A stretch of DNA of 64,000 bases from Lactobacillus sp. (GTDB taxonomy: Bacteria > Bacillota > Bacilli > Lactobacillales > Lactobacillaceae), in NCBI GenBank assembly GCA_030530865.1, contig JAUMUC010000005.1, positions 52,398 through 116,397 on the forward strand, read 5' to 3'. Made by a program: the position numbers and the translations under genes. The notes under the pieces were generated by a model. It searched no databases, had not been told where the DNA came from, and saw nothing but the letters and a program-made list of their open reading frames with translations. This document shows positions 12,189 to 22,334 of the stretch, piece by piece; position 1 is the stretch's first letter; each line of letters begins with the position of its first letter.

Positions 12189-13547
12189 TTAACGTTCCAA
12201 TAAATGGGTAATTTCTTCAACAGCTCGCTTTAATTCAGCATCAGTTTCTAGATCTTTTTCAATTTTAGTGCAAGCATGCATGACGGTTGTATGGTCTTTA
12301 CCGCCGAATTCTTGACCAATTTTTGGCAAACTAGCATTAGTTAAATTTCTAGATAAATACATGGCAATTTGTCTTGGGATAACAATCTGTTTTACCCGTT
12401 TTTTACCTTTAATATCTTCAGTTGAAATTCTAAAGTAATTTGCAACAAATTCAATCACTTTTGGAACTTGGATTCCACGCTTTTGGTGAACTAAATGCAA
12501 TTCAGCCAACGAACTTTTAGCTAAATCTAAAGTAATTGCTTGCTTTTTGATAGCTGCAGAAGCTTGAATCGCAGTCAAAGCACCTTCTAATTCACGCACG
12601 TTTGAATCAATTTGAGAAGCTACATATTCTAGAGTCTCAAAGTCTAAATCAAGATGATCATATTCTGATTTTTTACGTAAAATCGCAATTCTTGTTTCCA
12701 AATCTGGTGGGGTAATTTGAACTGAAAGACCCCAAGTAAAGCGAGAAACTAAACGATCTGATAGATCGCTGATTTCATTTGCTAAACGGTCGGAAGTAAG
12801 AATAATTTGCTTATTATTATTGTAAAGTGCTTCGAAAGTGTGGAAGAATTCGCCTTGAACAGACTCTTTCTTTGAGAAGAATTGAATATCGTCTACTAAT
12901 AGGTAGTCACAATGACGATATTTTTCATGGAACTTGCTGATAGTACCATTACTAATTGCTTCAATATATTCATTAAAGAAAGTTTCACTTTGAACATAAA
13001 TAATTTTGGCATCAGGATTTACTTCGAGCACTTGATTACCAACGGCTTGCATCAAGTGAGTCTTACCCAAACCAGTTTTACCGTAAATGAAAAGCGGATT
13101 GTAGAACTTGCCAGGATTTTCAGCTACGGCTAAAGCAGCACTTTGTGCCAAAGTTGAACCGTTACCTTGAATAAAGTTTTCAAAAGTATATCTAGGATTT
13201 AAGACAGAATTAGTAACTGATCTAACCTTTGGCTCAGCCTTTGGAGCTTCTTTCGGCTTTTCATCATAAAAACTTATATTAGTAGTAGGTTCTTCTCCAG
13301 ATACAACAAAAACAGGATTAATTTGAATTTGCGCATAGGCATAAGCACTTTGAATTAAAGTTGCTGAAAGCATTTTTTCCCAATAATTTTGAGAAAGCTT
13401 ATTTTGAACTGAAATGACTAATTCGTGAGAATCTTCGTCGTAACTAACTGGTTTAGTTGCTTTAAACCAAGCATTGTAAGTCACTTCATTATATTTCTGT
13501 TGCATGTCAGAGTCGAAAAATTGCCAAAAACGGTTAAAGTCAAACAT
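12189..13547 (-). CDS. dnaA: Chromosomal replication initiator DnaA
   Basis: ATP-dependent initiator that binds DnaA boxes and melts oriC. With the ATG at 13547 it has 452 residues: domain I (MFDFNRFWQFFDSDMQQKY), a short variable linker, an AAA+ core with Walker A GKTGLGKTHLM and Walker B LLVDDIQFF, and the C-terminal DNA-binding helix-turn-helix with the signature GGKDHTTVMHACTKI. An in-frame TTG lies 21 bases further upstream (13568), but the GGAAAGGAT next to it is better read as the ribosome-binding site for the 13547 ATG. It is flanked on both sides by DnaA boxes, which fits autoregulation. Confidence 0.98.
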   Translation of the reverse strand: MFDFNRFWQFFDSDMQQKYNEVTYNAWFKATKPVSYDEDSHELVISVQNKLSQNYWEKMLSATLIQSAYAYAQIQINPVFVVSGEEPTTNISFYDEKPKEAPKAEPKVRSVTNSVLNPRYTFENFIQGNGSTLAQSAALAVAENPGKFYNPLFIYGKTGLGKTHLMQAVGNQVLEVNPDAKIIYVQSETFFNEYIEAISNGTISKFHEKYRHCDYLLVDDIQFFSKKESVQGEFFHTFEALYNNNKQIILTSDRLANEISDLSDRLVSRFTWGLSVQITPPDLETRIAILRKKSEYDHLDLDFETLEYVASQIDSNVRELEGALTAIQASAAIKKQAITLDLAKSSLAELHLVHQKRGIQVPKVIEFVANYFRISTEDIKGKKRVKQIVIPRQIAMYLSRNLTNASLPKIGQEFGGKDHTTVMHACTKIEKDLETDAELKRAVEEITHLLER

Positions 13548-13589
13548 ACTTACATAAATCCTTTCCAAAAAAGTTCAGTTAATTTTAGC

Positions 13590-13860
13590 ATTTATTGTGG
13601 AAGCTTTCCACATGTTGATAACTTTAGTTCAGAAATTAACACTATGTGGAAAATGTGATCGCAGATATCCACATTCTATGAAAAAATATGACAAAAAATG
13701 GAGATGTTAACAAGATATCTGTGGATAGATAAACATTGCTGTATCAATAATACTTGCTAATTTTCAAAAGTTATACACAACCATGTGCACAAATAAATTC
13801 ACACGATGTGTATTGTGGAAAAAGATGTGTGTAAAACTGTGGATTGTGGATAAGCCAAAA
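13590..13860. other. oriC part 1: DnaA-box cluster between dnaA and rpmH
   Basis: At least eight DnaA-box-like 9-mers lie here. Full matches to TTATNCACA are TTATACACA (13771-13779) and the reverse box TGTGGATAA (13845-13853). One-mismatch copies include ATATCCACA (13665-13673), TGTGGATAG (13720-13728), TGTGGAAAA (13814-13822) and TGTGGATTG (13838-13846); weaker ones are TTTCCACA near 13606 and TGTGCACAA at 13784. Gene orientation changes here, with minus-strand genes to the left and plus-strand genes to the right, so the replication forks diverge from this point. Confidence 0.92.
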
Positions 13861-13899
13861 TCTTAATCCAGAGGATATCAACAAAATTGTCAATAGGTC

Positions 13900-13928
13900 T
13901 TGGTTTTTAGGTACATTCGTGCTATCAT
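13900..13928 (+). promoter_or_regulatory. Probable rpmH promoter
   Basis: TTGGTT (13900-13905) and TATCAT (13923-13928) are separated by 17 bases and lie about 50 bases upstream of rpmH. Transcription would start just after the DnaA-box cluster. Confidence 0.5.
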
Positions 13929-13981
13929 GGTTAGGACAATGTGCAGTTAGCACACAAACTTTTATGGAGGTGCAACTAAAT

Positions 13982-14122
13982 ATGACTACAAAGAGAACTT
14001 ACCAACCTAAGAAGCGTCACCGTCAACGCGTTCACGGATTCATGAAGCGGATGAGCACATCAAACGGACGTAAAGTTTTAGCTAGACGTCGCGCTAAGGG
14101 TAGAAAAGTCTTATCTGCTTAA
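13982..14122 (+). CDS. rpmH: 50S ribosomal protein L34
   Basis: Small basic large-subunit protein of 46 residues, [20 protein letters not shown] at the N-terminus and ending GRKVLSA, the family's standard form. I chose the ATG at 13982 because TGGAGGTG lies just upstream; the reading frame stays open back to 13844 but those extra codons lie in oriC and look non-coding. It starts the rpmH-rnpA-yidC cluster. Confidence 0.98.
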   Translation: MTTKRTYQPKKRHRQRVHGFMKRMSTSNGRKVLARRRAKGRKVLSA

Positions 14123-14151
14123 ACCACTTAACAATTTAGGTGGTTTTTTTA
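14121..14151 (+). terminator. Hairpin with T-run after rpmH
   Basis: AAACCAC (14121-14127) and GTGGTTT (14140-14146) form a stem that includes the rpmH stop codon, followed by a T-run. It may act as a partial terminator that lets rpmH be made in excess over rnpA. Confidence 0.65.
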
Positions 14152-14177
14152 TTATGTTTAGAGTGGAATGAAGCATC

Positions 14178-14573
14178 TTGAGAAAATCATATCGTGTTAA
14201 GTCTGAAAAAGAATTTCAACGAGTTTTTGAAAATGGAGAATCAATGGCCAACAGGGCATTTGTAATCCATAAGTTACCTAATGATAAAATTGCGCATTTT
14301 AGAGTAGGTATTTCAGTCGGTAAAAAAGTCGGGCACACGGCAGTAGTTCGTAATCGCTTGAAGAGATATATCAGACAAACTTTAACTGAATATAAGACTC
14401 AAATTGATCCAAAGTATGACTTCGTGGTCATTACCAGACCTTACGCACGTGATTTTGATATGAAGACAGTTCGAGAAAATTTAGTCCATGTATTAAAGAA
14501 AAGCGAACTGATAAGCTCTGACATAGAAAAAAATGAGGAAAATAATAACGATGAAAGCAATGTTGAAGAATAA
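14178..14573 (+). CDS. rnpA: Ribonuclease P protein component
   Basis: Protein cofactor of RNase P, which matures the 5' ends of tRNAs. The core (about residues 1-115) carries [17 protein letters not shown] and the RNR-type motif [12 protein letters not shown] (about 57-68). The start is TTG at 14178, chosen because family members begin with this same MRKSYRVK; the ribosome-binding site is weak (GTGGAATGAAG). Unusually, the C-terminus is an acidic, Asn-rich extension ([15 protein letters not shown]), and its last 23 bases overlap yidC. Confidence 0.95.
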   Translation: MRKSYRVKSEKEFQRVFENGESMANRAFVIHKLPNDKIAHFRVGISVGKKVGHTAVVRNRLKRYIRQTLTEYKTQIDPKYDFVVITRPYARDFDMKTVRENLVHVLKKSELISSDIEKNEENNNDESNVEE

Positions 14574-15414
14574 AAAAATAAAATTGGCATTAGTTATAAT
14601 GACAGTTTTAATTGCCTCAGTCGTTTTGACTGGTTGTGCAAGTAGTACAACTATGAAGCCTATTTCTCACAGCAACGGAAGCTGGTGGGATCGCTGGATA
14701 ATTTACTACTTCTCAGAATTTATTTTGTTTATTGCTAAAATTTTTGGCAATAATTATGGTATCGCAATAATTGCCTTTACAATTTTGATTAAAGCGATCT
14801 TGATCCCATTGAATGCAATTTCGATCAAGAGCAACACTAAGATGCAAGCAATTCAGCCACAAATTAAGGCTTTGCAACAAAAGTATTCAAGTAGAGATGC
14901 TGAAACGCAACAAATTCTACGTGAAGAAACTAGCAAGCTTTATAAAGAAGCGGGTGTAAATCCTTACGCTGGATGCTTACCATTGTTAATCCAAATGCCA
15001 GTATTGATCGTGCTTTACCAAGCAATTTTGCGTACACCACAATTACAAACTGGTAAATTCTTATGGATGAATCTAGGAAAGCCAGACCCATACTATGTAA
15101 TGGCAATCCTAGCAGCTGTATTTACATTCTTGTCATCATATATCGCACAATTATCAACTCCTAAGTCAGCTCAAAATGGGATGACTAAGAGCATGACGTA
15201 CATCATGGCTGTGATGGTTGGTTTTTGGGCAATCTACTTCCAATCAGCTATTTCACTTTATTGGGTAGTGTCAAACTTGTTCCAAATGGTACAAACTTTT
15301 GTCTTGCAAAACCCAATTAAGTACCGTCAAGAACAAGCACGGAAAGCTGAACTTGAAAAGGAAGTTCAACGCAAATTACGCAAAGCTCGTAAGCGTGCAA
15401 CTAAACGTAAATAA
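14551..15414 (+). CDS. yidC: Membrane protein insertase YidC (lipoprotein type)
   Basis: Inserts proteins into the cytoplasmic membrane alone or with SecYEG. From the ATG at 14551 it has 287 residues. The signal peptide ends in a lipobox, LTGC, with Cys29. The core shows the typical helices, with [27 protein letters not shown] and [20 protein letters not shown], and a basic C-terminal tail ([14 protein letters not shown]) that can contact the ribosome. I preferred 14551 over the upstream in-frame start at 14533 because GAGGAAA precedes it. It overlaps the end of rnpA. The jag gene that often follows yidC is absent. Confidence 0.95.
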   Translation: MKAMLKNKKIKLALVIMTVLIASVVLTGCASSTTMKPISHSNGSWWDRWIIYYFSEFILFIAKIFGNNYGIAIIAFTILIKAILIPLNAISIKSNTKMQAIQPQIKALQQKYSSRDAETQQILREETSKLYKEAGVNPYAGCLPLLIQMPVLIVLYQAILRTPQLQTGKFLWMNLGKPDPYYVMAILAAVFTFLSSYIAQLSTPKSAQNGMTKSMTYIMAVMVGFWAIYFQSAISLYWVVSNLFQMVQTFVLQNPIKYRQEQARKAELEKEVQRKLRKARKRATKRK

Positions 15415-15442
15415 ATCTAATTTTATGTTAGATAAAGTAGTG

Positions 15443-15489
15443 AAAGTGCTTTATCCACCATTCATTGGTGGTATTGCGCTTTTTTTATT
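15443..15489 (+). terminator. Intrinsic terminator after yidC
   Basis: A two-part hairpin: outer stem AAAGTGC/GCGCTTT and inner stem CCACCA/TGGTGG, followed by a T-run. It ends the rpmH-rnpA-yidC unit, and mnmE starts 16 bases later. Confidence 0.8.
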
Positions 15490-15504
15490 AGAAAGAAAAG
15501 GACA

Positions 15505-16884
15505 ATGGGAAAGAGACTAACAGAATTCGATACGATTGCAGCGATCTCAACACCAGTAGGTGAGGGTGGTATTTCGATAGTTAGACTTTCAGGTGAAGAT
15601 GCTGTCGCAATCGCCAATCGTGTTTTTCAGAAAAAAGATTTAAGTAAGGTAGCCAGCCATACGATTCATTATGGTCATATTGTTGATCCAACTACTAATG
15701 AAGTAATCGATGAAGTTATGGTATCAGTGATGCTGGCACCTAAAACTTATACTCGTGAAGATGTCATTGAAATCAATAGCCATGGTGGAATGATTGTCAC
15801 AAACCGCGTTTTACAAGTACTTTTGCAAAATGGCGCTAGAATGGCGGAACCTGGAGAATTTACCAAACGTGCCTTTATGAATGGACGAATTGATTTAACT
15901 CAAGCTGAAGGGGTTATGGATTTAATTCGTGCAAAAACTGAAAAAGCTAGTCAGGTAGCAAGTAATCAGTTACAAGGTGCTTTGACTAAGGCAGTTAAGG
16001 CATTGAGACAAGAAATCTTAGATACTTTAGCCAATGTTGAAGTAAATATCGATTACCCAGAATACGATGCTGAAACCGTTACAGCAGGTCAAATGCAAGA
16101 AACTAGCCAAAGTGTGATTGATAAAATTGATGAATTGCTGAAAACTTCAAGTGAGGGAACGATTTTAAGAAACGGCTTGAAGACTGCCATTATCGGTCGG
16201 CCAAACGTTGGAAAATCATCCTTACTGAATTATTTAGCTAAAAGTGATAAAGCGATTGTGACTGATATTGCTGGTACTACAAGAGATACGCTGGAAGAAT
16301 ATGTTTCAGTAAATGGAGTACCGCTTCGGTTGATCGACACGGCTGGGATTCGTGAGACGTCCGATCTCGTTGAAAAAATTGGGGTAGAGCGTTCTAAAAA
16401 AGCGTTGAGTGAAGCAGATTTGGTTTTCTTATTGATCAATAGTAGTGAAAAATTGACTGAAGAAGATCGTGAATTGTTAGCTCTTACTCAAGATAAAAAG
16501 CGGATTATCGTTTTGAATAAGACCGATTTACCTCGACAAGTAGACAGCTCGGATTTAGCTACGGATAGCCCAATTGTTGAAGTTTCAATTTTGAATGGTG
16601 ATAATGTCAAAGAAATTGGTGAACTTTTGCAAAAGCTTTTCTTCAGTGGTATTCGCAATTCAGCTGATGAAGCAATGGTAACGAATCAGCGACAAATTAG
16701 TTTGTTAAATAAAGCAAAAATGCAATTGCAAGAAGCAATCGATGCAGTTGATAATGGGGTTCCACTTGATATTGCTCAAATTGATTTCACTGGTGCCTGG
16801 GAAACATTAGGTGAAATTACTGGAGAAAGTGCACCAGATGAGTTAATTACTACATTATTCAGTCAATTCTGTTTAGGAAAATAG
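15505..16884 (+). CDS. mnmE: tRNA modification GTPase MnmE
   Basis: With MnmG it makes the 5-carboxymethylaminomethyl modification on U34 of certain tRNAs. The 459 residues contain an N-terminal tetrahydrofolate-binding domain ([35 protein letters not shown]) and a helical domain interrupted by a G domain with G1 [13 protein letters not shown]2 AGTTRDT, G3 DTAG and G4 NKTD. The protein ends with FCLGK, the conserved catalytic CxGK motif. AAAGGA precedes the ATG. mnmG begins 9 bases after the stop, so the two partners are co-transcribed. Confidence 0.98.
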   Translation: MGKRLTEFDTIAAISTPVGEGGISIVRLSGEDAVAIANRVFQKKDLSKVASHTIHYGHIVDPTTNEVIDEVMVSVMLAPKTYTREDVIEINSHGGMIVTNRVLQVLLQNGARMAEPGEFTKRAFMNGRIDLTQAEGVMDLIRAKTEKASQVASNQLQGALTKAVKALRQEILDTLANVEVNIDYPEYDAETVTAGQMQETSQSVIDKIDELLKTSSEGTILRNGLKTAIIGRPNVGKSSLLNYLAKSDKAIVTDIAGTTRDTLEEYVSVNGVPLRLIDTAGIRETSDLVEKIGVERSKKALSEADLVFLLINSSEKLTEEDRELLALTQDKKRIIVLNKTDLPRQVDSSDLATDSPIVEVSILNGDNVKEIGELLQKLFFSGIRNSADEAMVTNQRQISLLNKAKMQLQEAIDAVDNGVPLDIAQIDFTGAWETLGEITGESAPDELITTLFSQFCLGK

Positions 16885-16893
16885 GAGCAAAAG

Positions 16894-18792
16894 ATGAAAA
16901 CATATGTATCTTCTGAATATGATGTCATTGTTGTTGGAGCAGGACATGCTGGCTGTGAAGCTGCTTTAGCTAGTGCTCGACTTGGTATGAAAACTTTGGT
17001 TGTTACCATTGGACTTGATATGGTTGCTTTTATGCCATGTAATCCGTCAGTTGGTGGTCCGGCTAAGGGTACCGTAGTTAGAGAAATTGATGCCCTTGGT
17101 GGGGAAATGGGACGTAATATCGATAAGACTTACATCCAAATGCGTATGCTTAATACTAGTAAAGGCCCAGCAGTTAGAGCTTTACGTGCACAAGCAGATA
17201 AAAATGCGTACCATGAAAAAATGAAAGAAACGATTGAAAGTACTCCAAATTTAACTTTGCGTCAGGCGATTGTCGATGAGTTAGTAGTTGAAGATGGCAA
17301 ATGCCGTGGAGTAATCACCAATACTGGTGCAAAATATTTAGCAAAAAGTGTGGTTTTGACTACTGGTACAGCAGCTAGAGGTAAGATTTTTATCGGTGAA
17401 TTATCATATTCTGCTGGTCCTAATAACACAACGCCTGCTATGAAACTTTCTGAAAATTTGGAAGAACTTGGTTTCAAATTGCGTCGTTTTAAGACCGGTA
17501 CACCACCTCGTGTTAATGCAAATACTATCGATTTTTCAAAAACTGAAGAAGAGCCTGGCGACAAAACGCCACGTCATTTTTCATATGAAAGTAGCGATCT
17601 TGATTACTTGCGTGATCAAATTTCTTGCTGGATGACCTATACAAATGAAAATACGCACGCAGTTATTAGAGAAAATCTTGATCGAGCACCAATGTTCAGT
17701 GGCCTAATTAAAGGGGTTGGACCTCGTTACTGCCCTTCAATTGAAGACAAGGTGGTTAGATTTGCTGACAAGAATCGCCACCAAATTTTCCTTGAACCTG
17801 AAGGTCGCAAGACGCGTGAATATTATGTCGGTGATTTTTCTACATCAATGCCAGAAGAAGTTCAGTTAAAGATGCTTCACACCATTTCAGGACTTGAAAA
17901 GGTTGAAATGATGCGTCCTGGTTATGCGATTGAATATGATGTCATCGAACCTTGGCAATTGCGTCATACCTTGGAAACAAAGAATGTTGAAAACTTATTC
18001 ACTGCTGGGCAAATGAACGGAACTAGTGGTTATGAAGAAGCTGCTGGTCAAGGATTGGTTGCCGGAATTAACGCTGCACTTAAGGCACAAAATAAGCCTG
18101 GTTTCACTTTGGGTAGAGATGAAGCTTATATCGGTGTTTTGATTGATGATTTGGTAACTAAAGGTACTAATGAACCATATCGTTTATTGACTAGCCGGGC
18201 AGAATATCGCTTGATTTTGCGTCATGATAATGCCGATATGCGTTTGACTGAAAAAGGACATGAACTAGGCTTAATTAATGAGCAACGCTACCATGAATTT
18301 TTAGCTAAAAAGCAAGCAATCAAAGACCTGGCTGAAGAATTAAAAACAGTTAGAGTAACTGCTAGTGATGATGTGCAAGTATATCTAGTTGCAAAAGGCT
18401 TGTCACCATTGGCAGAAACTTGCAAAGCTAATGCTTTCTTAAAACGTCCCGGTATCACTATCGATATGATTGAAGAATTAACTCATCATAAATTTGATTA
18501 TGATCGCTATGTGAAAGAGCAAGTTGAAATCATCACGAAGTATGATGGCTACATCAAGAAGCAAGAAATTGAAATTGCTCGTTTGAAGCGCCAAGAAGCT
18601 AAACGAATCCCTAAGGATCTCGATTACGATCAAATTGCTGGCTTAGCGACTGAAGCACGTCAAAAATTTGCTAAGATCCGTCCAGAGACTTTAGCTCAAG
18701 CTGAACGAATTTCTGGAGTAAATCCAGCTGACTTGGCAATTTTGAGTGTTTATTTGCAAAATGGTCGTTATGAATTAAAAAATAACGAATAA
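16894..18792 (+). CDS. mnmG: tRNA uridine-5-carboxymethylaminomethyl modification enzyme MnmG
   Basis: FAD-dependent partner of MnmE in U34 modification. The 632 residues match the family. The FAD-binding N-terminus reads [20 protein letters not shown]; other signatures are [18 protein letters not shown] and the C-terminal [20 protein letters not shown]. The helical C-terminal domain that binds MnmE and tRNA is present. AGGAGC lies upstream. About 200 bases separate it from the pyruvate oxidase gene. Confidence 0.98.
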   Translation: MKTYVSSEYDVIVVGAGHAGCEAALASARLGMKTLVVTIGLDMVAFMPCNPSVGGPAKGTVVREIDALGGEMGRNIDKTYIQMRMLNTSKGPAVRALRAQADKNAYHEKMKETIESTPNLTLRQAIVDELVVEDGKCRGVITNTGAKYLAKSVVLTTGTAARGKIFIGELSYSAGPNNTTPAMKLSENLEELGFKLRRFKTGTPPRVNANTIDFSKTEEEPGDKTPRHFSYESSDLDYLRDQISCWMTYTNENTHAVIRENLDRAPMFSGLIKGVGPRYCPSIEDKVVRFADKNRHQIFLEPEGRKTREYYVGDFSTSMPEEVQLKMLHTISGLEKVEMMRPGYAIEYDVIEPWQLRHTLETKNVENLFTAGQMNGTSGYEEAAGQGLVAGINAALKAQNKPGFTLGRDEAYIGVLIDDLVTKGTNEPYRLLTSRAEYRLILRHDNADMRLTEKGHELGLINEQRYHEFLAKKQAIKDLAEELKTVRVTASDDVQVYLVAKGLSPLAETCKANAFLKRPGITIDMIEELTHHKFDYDRYVKEQVEIITKYDGYIKKQEIEIARLKRQEAKRIPKDLDYDQIAGLATEARQKFAKIRPETLAQAERISGVNPADLAILSVYLQNGRYELKNNE

Positions 18793-18899
18793 ATTTTATT
18801 TCAACCATAAAAAAAGAAAGCGACTTTTTTCACAAATGATTACACTTGTAAATAAAGACTTTTGCAAGACTTTTAATAACTTTGTGAAATAATTAATTA

Positions 18900-18913
18900 A
18901 GAAAACGCTAACA
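18900..18913 (+). promoter_or_regulatory. cre-like site upstream of pyruvate oxidase
   Basis: AGAAAACGCTAACA matches the CcpA consensus TGWAANCGNTNWCA at 13 of 14 positions (first base differs). It lies about 30 bases upstream of the -35 box, a place where CcpA can activate rather than repress, so the direction of control is uncertain. Confidence 0.6.
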
Positions 18914-18940
18914 CCACTGTTAACATACAGATGTTTACGC

Positions 18941-18970
18941 TTGCATTTGTGAATTAAGAGTGCATATAAT
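18941..18970 (+). promoter_or_regulatory. Promoter of the pyruvate oxidase gene
   Basis: TTGCAT (18941-18946) and a perfect TATAAT (18965-18970) with an 18-base spacer. AAGGAGATG follows before the ATG at 18999. Confidence 0.75.
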
Positions 18971-18998
18971 GATCCTATAAGTAAGGAGATGCACAATT

Positions 18999-20828
18999 AT
19001 GGCAAAAATTAAAGGCGCAAATGCAATGTTACAAGTGCTCGTAGACTGGGGAATTGATCACATTTATGGTTATCCTGGTGGTTCATTTGACTCAACTATG
19101 AACGCTTTGCACGAAATGCAAAACAAGATCAAATTTATTGAAGTAAGACATGAAGAAGCAGCATCTTTGGCAGCTTCATCTGAATACAAGATCAGCGGTA
19201 AAGTTGGTGTTTGCTTTGGCTCAGCCGGTCCTGGTGCAGTTCACTTGATGACTGGACTTTACGATGCTAAGTACGATGGCGTTCCAATGGTTGCCATTGT
19301 TGCTAACGTTCCAACTACCAAGCAAGACATTAATTTCTTCCAAGCATTCGATGAACAACCTTGGTTTAGAGATGTCGCTGTTTGGGTTCACCAAGCTAAG
19401 ACTAAGGAAGCTCTTCCAGTATTGATGGATGAAGCTATTCGTCAAGCATATGCTAAGAAGGGACCAGCAATCTTAATTATTCCTAAGGACTTTGGTTGGC
19501 AAGAAATCAACGACAATTTCCGTGTTAATGCAAATTGTCACGTTGCACCAAATCATCCAGAACCAACACATGAATCAATTGAACATGCAATGGAATTGAT
19601 TAAGGAAGCTAAGAACCCTGTAGTATACTTCGGTATCGGATGCAAGGGTGCAGGCAAGGAACTTAAATTATTCTCAGAAAAATACAAGATGCCTTTGATG
19701 TCATCAGTTATCGCTAAAGGTATCGTTGAAGATAAGTTCCCAGCATACTTGGGCTCAATTGGTCGTTGTGCTCCTAAGGCTAGTGACGACATTCAAACTT
19801 ATGCCGACTTAGTACTTTGGATTGGTAACAACTCACCATTCTCAGTCTTCTTCTTTAACCCTAAGGCAAAGGTAATCCAAGTTGATGTTGACCCAGTTAA
19901 ATTGGGTAAGCGTCATGCAGTAGATGTGCCAATTTTGGCTGATGCTAAAAAGACGTTGCAAGCCATGCTTGAAGCTGGTGAACCTCGTGAAGAATCACCT
20001 ATTTATAAAGCTGGCCTTGAAGACCGTAAGAACTGGGATGAATGGCAAGACAGCTTTAAGGATGATCATTTGAAAGATGATGGTCGGGTAAGAAGCGAAC
20101 CTATCTTTGATGTCATTAACAAGTACGCTGCAGACGATGCAATCTTCGCTGTTGATGTTGGTAACACTAACGTTAACTTCACTAGATTGATGAACTTGCA
20201 CGATGCTCAACAATGGTCAACTTCAGGTTTGTTTGCAACTATGGGTTACGGTGCTCCAGCAGCACTCGCTGCAGCTGAAATGTATCCTAACCGTGAAGTT
20301 TGGAACTTAGCTGGTGATGGTGCCTTTGCTATGATGAACCAAGAATTATTGACTATGGCAAGATACAACCAACATGTTTTGAACGTAGTCTTCACGAATG
20401 AAACTTTAGGATTCATCGAAGCAGAACAAGTTGACCAATCACACCAACCATTGTCAGGTGTTATTATGCCAGACAACGATTGGGCTAAAGTAGCTGAAGG
20501 TATGAATGTGAAGGGCGTTACCGTAACTAACAAGGCTGAATTTGAAGCTGCTGTTAAGGAATGGAAGAATATGCAAGGCCCAATGTTGATTGATGTTAAA
20601 TTGACTAAGAAGATGCCATATTCAACTGAATTGAACACTTTGGACGATCCAGCATTCGTTGAAAAGTATCATGCACAAGCATTGAAGCCATTCAGTTACT
20701 TTGCTGAAAAGTACGGTTTGACTAAGATGAAAGAACATGTTCATGAACATGAAGAAGTTCAAGTAGTAGAACATGTTGGACATCACGTAGCACATGTCGA
20801 TGCAATCTCCGGTGCATCAGAACACTAA
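18999..20828 (+). CDS. spxB: Pyruvate oxidase
   Basis: Thiamine diphosphate/FAD enzyme: pyruvate + phosphate + O2 gives acetyl phosphate, CO2 and H2O2. In lactobacilli this yields extra ATP through acetate kinase and makes peroxide. The 609 residues show the three ThDP-fold domains: N-terminal Pyr domain with the catalytic glutamate in IEVRHEEAAS, a central FAD-binding domain, and the C-terminal PP domain with the ThDP motif GDGAFAMMNQELLTMARYNQ. The last 30 or so residues are unusually His- and Glu-rich (EHVHEHEEVQVVEHVGHHVAH; eight histidines in the tail). It is a single-gene unit with its own promoter, cre-like site and terminator. Confidence 0.95.
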   Translation: MAKIKGANAMLQVLVDWGIDHIYGYPGGSFDSTMNALHEMQNKIKFIEVRHEEAASLAASSEYKISGKVGVCFGSAGPGAVHLMTGLYDAKYDGVPMVAIVANVPTTKQDINFFQAFDEQPWFRDVAVWVHQAKTKEALPVLMDEAIRQAYAKKGPAILIIPKDFGWQEINDNFRVNANCHVAPNHPEPTHESIEHAMELIKEAKNPVVYFGIGCKGAGKELKLFSEKYKMPLMSSVIAKGIVEDKFPAYLGSIGRCAPKASDDIQTYADLVLWIGNNSPFSVFFFNPKAKVIQVDVDPVKLGKRHAVDVPILADAKKTLQAMLEAGEPREESPIYKAGLEDRKNWDEWQDSFKDDHLKDDGRVRSEPIFDVINKYAADDAIFAVDVGNTNVNFTRLMNLHDAQQWSTSGLFATMGYGAPAALAAAEMYPNREVWNLAGDGAFAMMNQELLTMARYNQHVLNVVFTNETLGFIEAEQVDQSHQPLSGVIMPDNDWAKVAEGMNVKGVTVTNKAEFEAAVKEWKNMQGPMLIDVKLTKKMPYSTELNTLDDPAFVEKYHAQALKPFSYFAEKYGLTKMKEHVHEHEEVQVVEHVGHHVAHVDAISGASEH

Positions 20829-20841
20829 TAATTTTTAACAA

Positions 20842-20874
20842 AAAATCTGGTCTCAATTGAGATCAGATTTTTTT
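20842..20874 (+). terminator. Intrinsic terminator after pyruvate oxidase
   Basis: Stem AAATCTGGTCTC / GAGATCAGATTT with an AATT loop (one G-T pair), followed by a T-run 14 bases after the stop codon. Confidence 0.9.
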
Positions 20875-20944
20875 ATTTCGCAAATTATGAATTTCCTTGG
20901 TAAACAAGTATAATAATATATGATGTTTTAATGGAGGGATGAAG

Positions 20945-22333
20945 ATGCAACAATTTGGTGTAATTGGTTTATCCGTTATGGGTAAGAACCTAGCGTTGAA
21001 TATTAAAAGCCATGGCTTTTCTGTGGCAGCATTTAGTATCGACAAGCCTGAAGTTGATGCGATGCAAAAGTACGCTGATGATAGCCTTTTGCCAGTATAT
21101 ACTTGGGAAGACTTAGTTAAGAATCTAGAAAAGCCACGTAAAATTTTGGTGATGATTCAAGCCGGAAAGCCTGTTGATTTAACTTTAGACAAACTTTCTA
21201 CTTTACTTGAACCGGGTGATATTGTCATCGATGGTGGTAACTCAAACTATCACGACACTAATCGCCGTGTTAAGGCAATGAAAGAAAAGGGAATTGATTT
21301 CATTGGAATGGGCGTTTCTGGTGGTGAAACAGGTGCTTTAAATGGCCCAGCTTTAATGCCTGGTGGTGACGAAGCAGCCTACAAGCGTGTGCAACCAATT
21401 GTTGAAGCAATCGCTGCTAAGACTGATGACGGCCGTCCATGTGTTAGCTACATTGGACCAGAAGGTAGTGGTCACTATGTAAAAATGGTGCACAATGGTA
21501 TCGAATATGCCATTATGCAAGTCTTAGCTGAAGTTTACGACTTAATGAGAACTGTGGGCCATATGGATAATAAGGCGATGAGCCAAACTTTTGCTGACTG
21601 GTACCATGATAAAGTTGATGCTTACTTAGTAGAAATTTCTGCTAAAGTTTTAGCACAAAAAGATGACTTAACTGATGATGACGTAATTGATCACATCTTA
21701 AATGTTGCATCATACAAGGGTACTGGTAACTGGATGCTTGAAGATGGTATTGTGTTAGGTGCTCCAATTAGTATGATTGCTGAAGCAGTTATTGGACGTT
21801 TCATGAGTAAGCAAACTTTACGCTTAGGCCAAGCACCTGTAAGCGATGAAAAAGTTCCTGATAACTTTGTTAGCAATCTACAAGATGCCTTGAACTTGGC
21901 TCAAGCTGTAGCCTATGCTCAAGGATTTGGTCAATTACATTTGGCCGCAGAAGCCTATGATTGGGACTTGAGATACTCAGCTATTGCTCAAAACTGGGAA
22001 GCTGGTTGTATCATTCGTTCAGGTATGTTGAAACAAATTGAAAAAGCCTTTGACAATGCTAAGGCACCTGTTAAGACTTTGTTCCAAACTCCTGAATTCG
22101 CTAAGCAATTGAAAGATGAATTGCCAGCATTACGTAAAATGGTAGCTTTAGGAGCACAAGCTGGTGTTCCTGTGCCAACTTTGTCTGCTGCTTTGACTTA
22201 CTTAGATTCAATTTTCAACCCACGCTTACCACAAAACTTGATCCAAGGACAACGTGATTACTTCGGTGCTCACACTTACTTAAGAAACGACCGTGAAGGT
22301 GTCTACCACACCGAATGGTACGAAGAAAAGTAA
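20945..22333 (+). CDS. gnd: 6-phosphogluconate dehydrogenase (decarboxylating)
   Basis: Converts 6-phosphogluconate and NADP+ to ribulose 5-phosphate, CO2 and NADPH in the oxidative pentose phosphate branch. From the ATG at 20945 it has 462 residues. The Rossmann motif VIGLSVMGKNLALNI, the substrate-binding signatures DGGNSNYHDTNRR and GVSGGETGALNGPALMPGG, and the catalytic KMVHNGIEY are all intact. I chose 20945 rather than the in-frame ATG at 20939, because GGAGGG (20933-20938) abuts the latter and is correctly spaced for the former. The ClC antiporter gene begins 7 bases downstream. Confidence 0.97.
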   Translation: MQQFGVIGLSVMGKNLALNIKSHGFSVAAFSIDKPEVDAMQKYADDSLLPVYTWEDLVKNLEKPRKILVMIQAGKPVDLTLDKLSTLLEPGDIVIDGGNSNYHDTNRRVKAMKEKGIDFIGMGVSGGETGALNGPALMPGGDEAAYKRVQPIVEAIAAKTDDGRPCVSYIGPEGSGHYVKMVHNGIEYAIMQVLAEVYDLMRTVGHMDNKAMSQTFADWYHDKVDAYLVEISAKVLAQKDDLTDDDVIDHILNVASYKGTGNWMLEDGIVLGAPISMIAEAVIGRFMSKQTLRLGQAPVSDEKVPDNFVSNLQDALNLAQAVAYAQGFGQLHLAAEAYDWDLRYSAIAQNWEAGCIIRSGMLKQIEKAFDNAKAPVKTLFQTPEFAKQLKDELPALRKMVALGAQAGVPVPTLSAALTYLDSIFNPRLPQNLIQGQRDYFGAHTYLRNDREGVYHTEWYEEK

Positions 22334-22334
22334 T

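Noticed and set aside
13844-13981. Upstream extension of the rpmH frame
   Set aside because: The extra codons lie in the DnaA-box region, lack a ribosome-binding site, and L34 is complete from the ATG at 13982 behind TGGAGGTG.
18793-18998. A minus-strand open frame between mnmG and pyruvate oxidase
   Set aside because: It covers the cre-like site, -35 and -10 boxes of the pyruvate oxidase gene and has no family resemblance.
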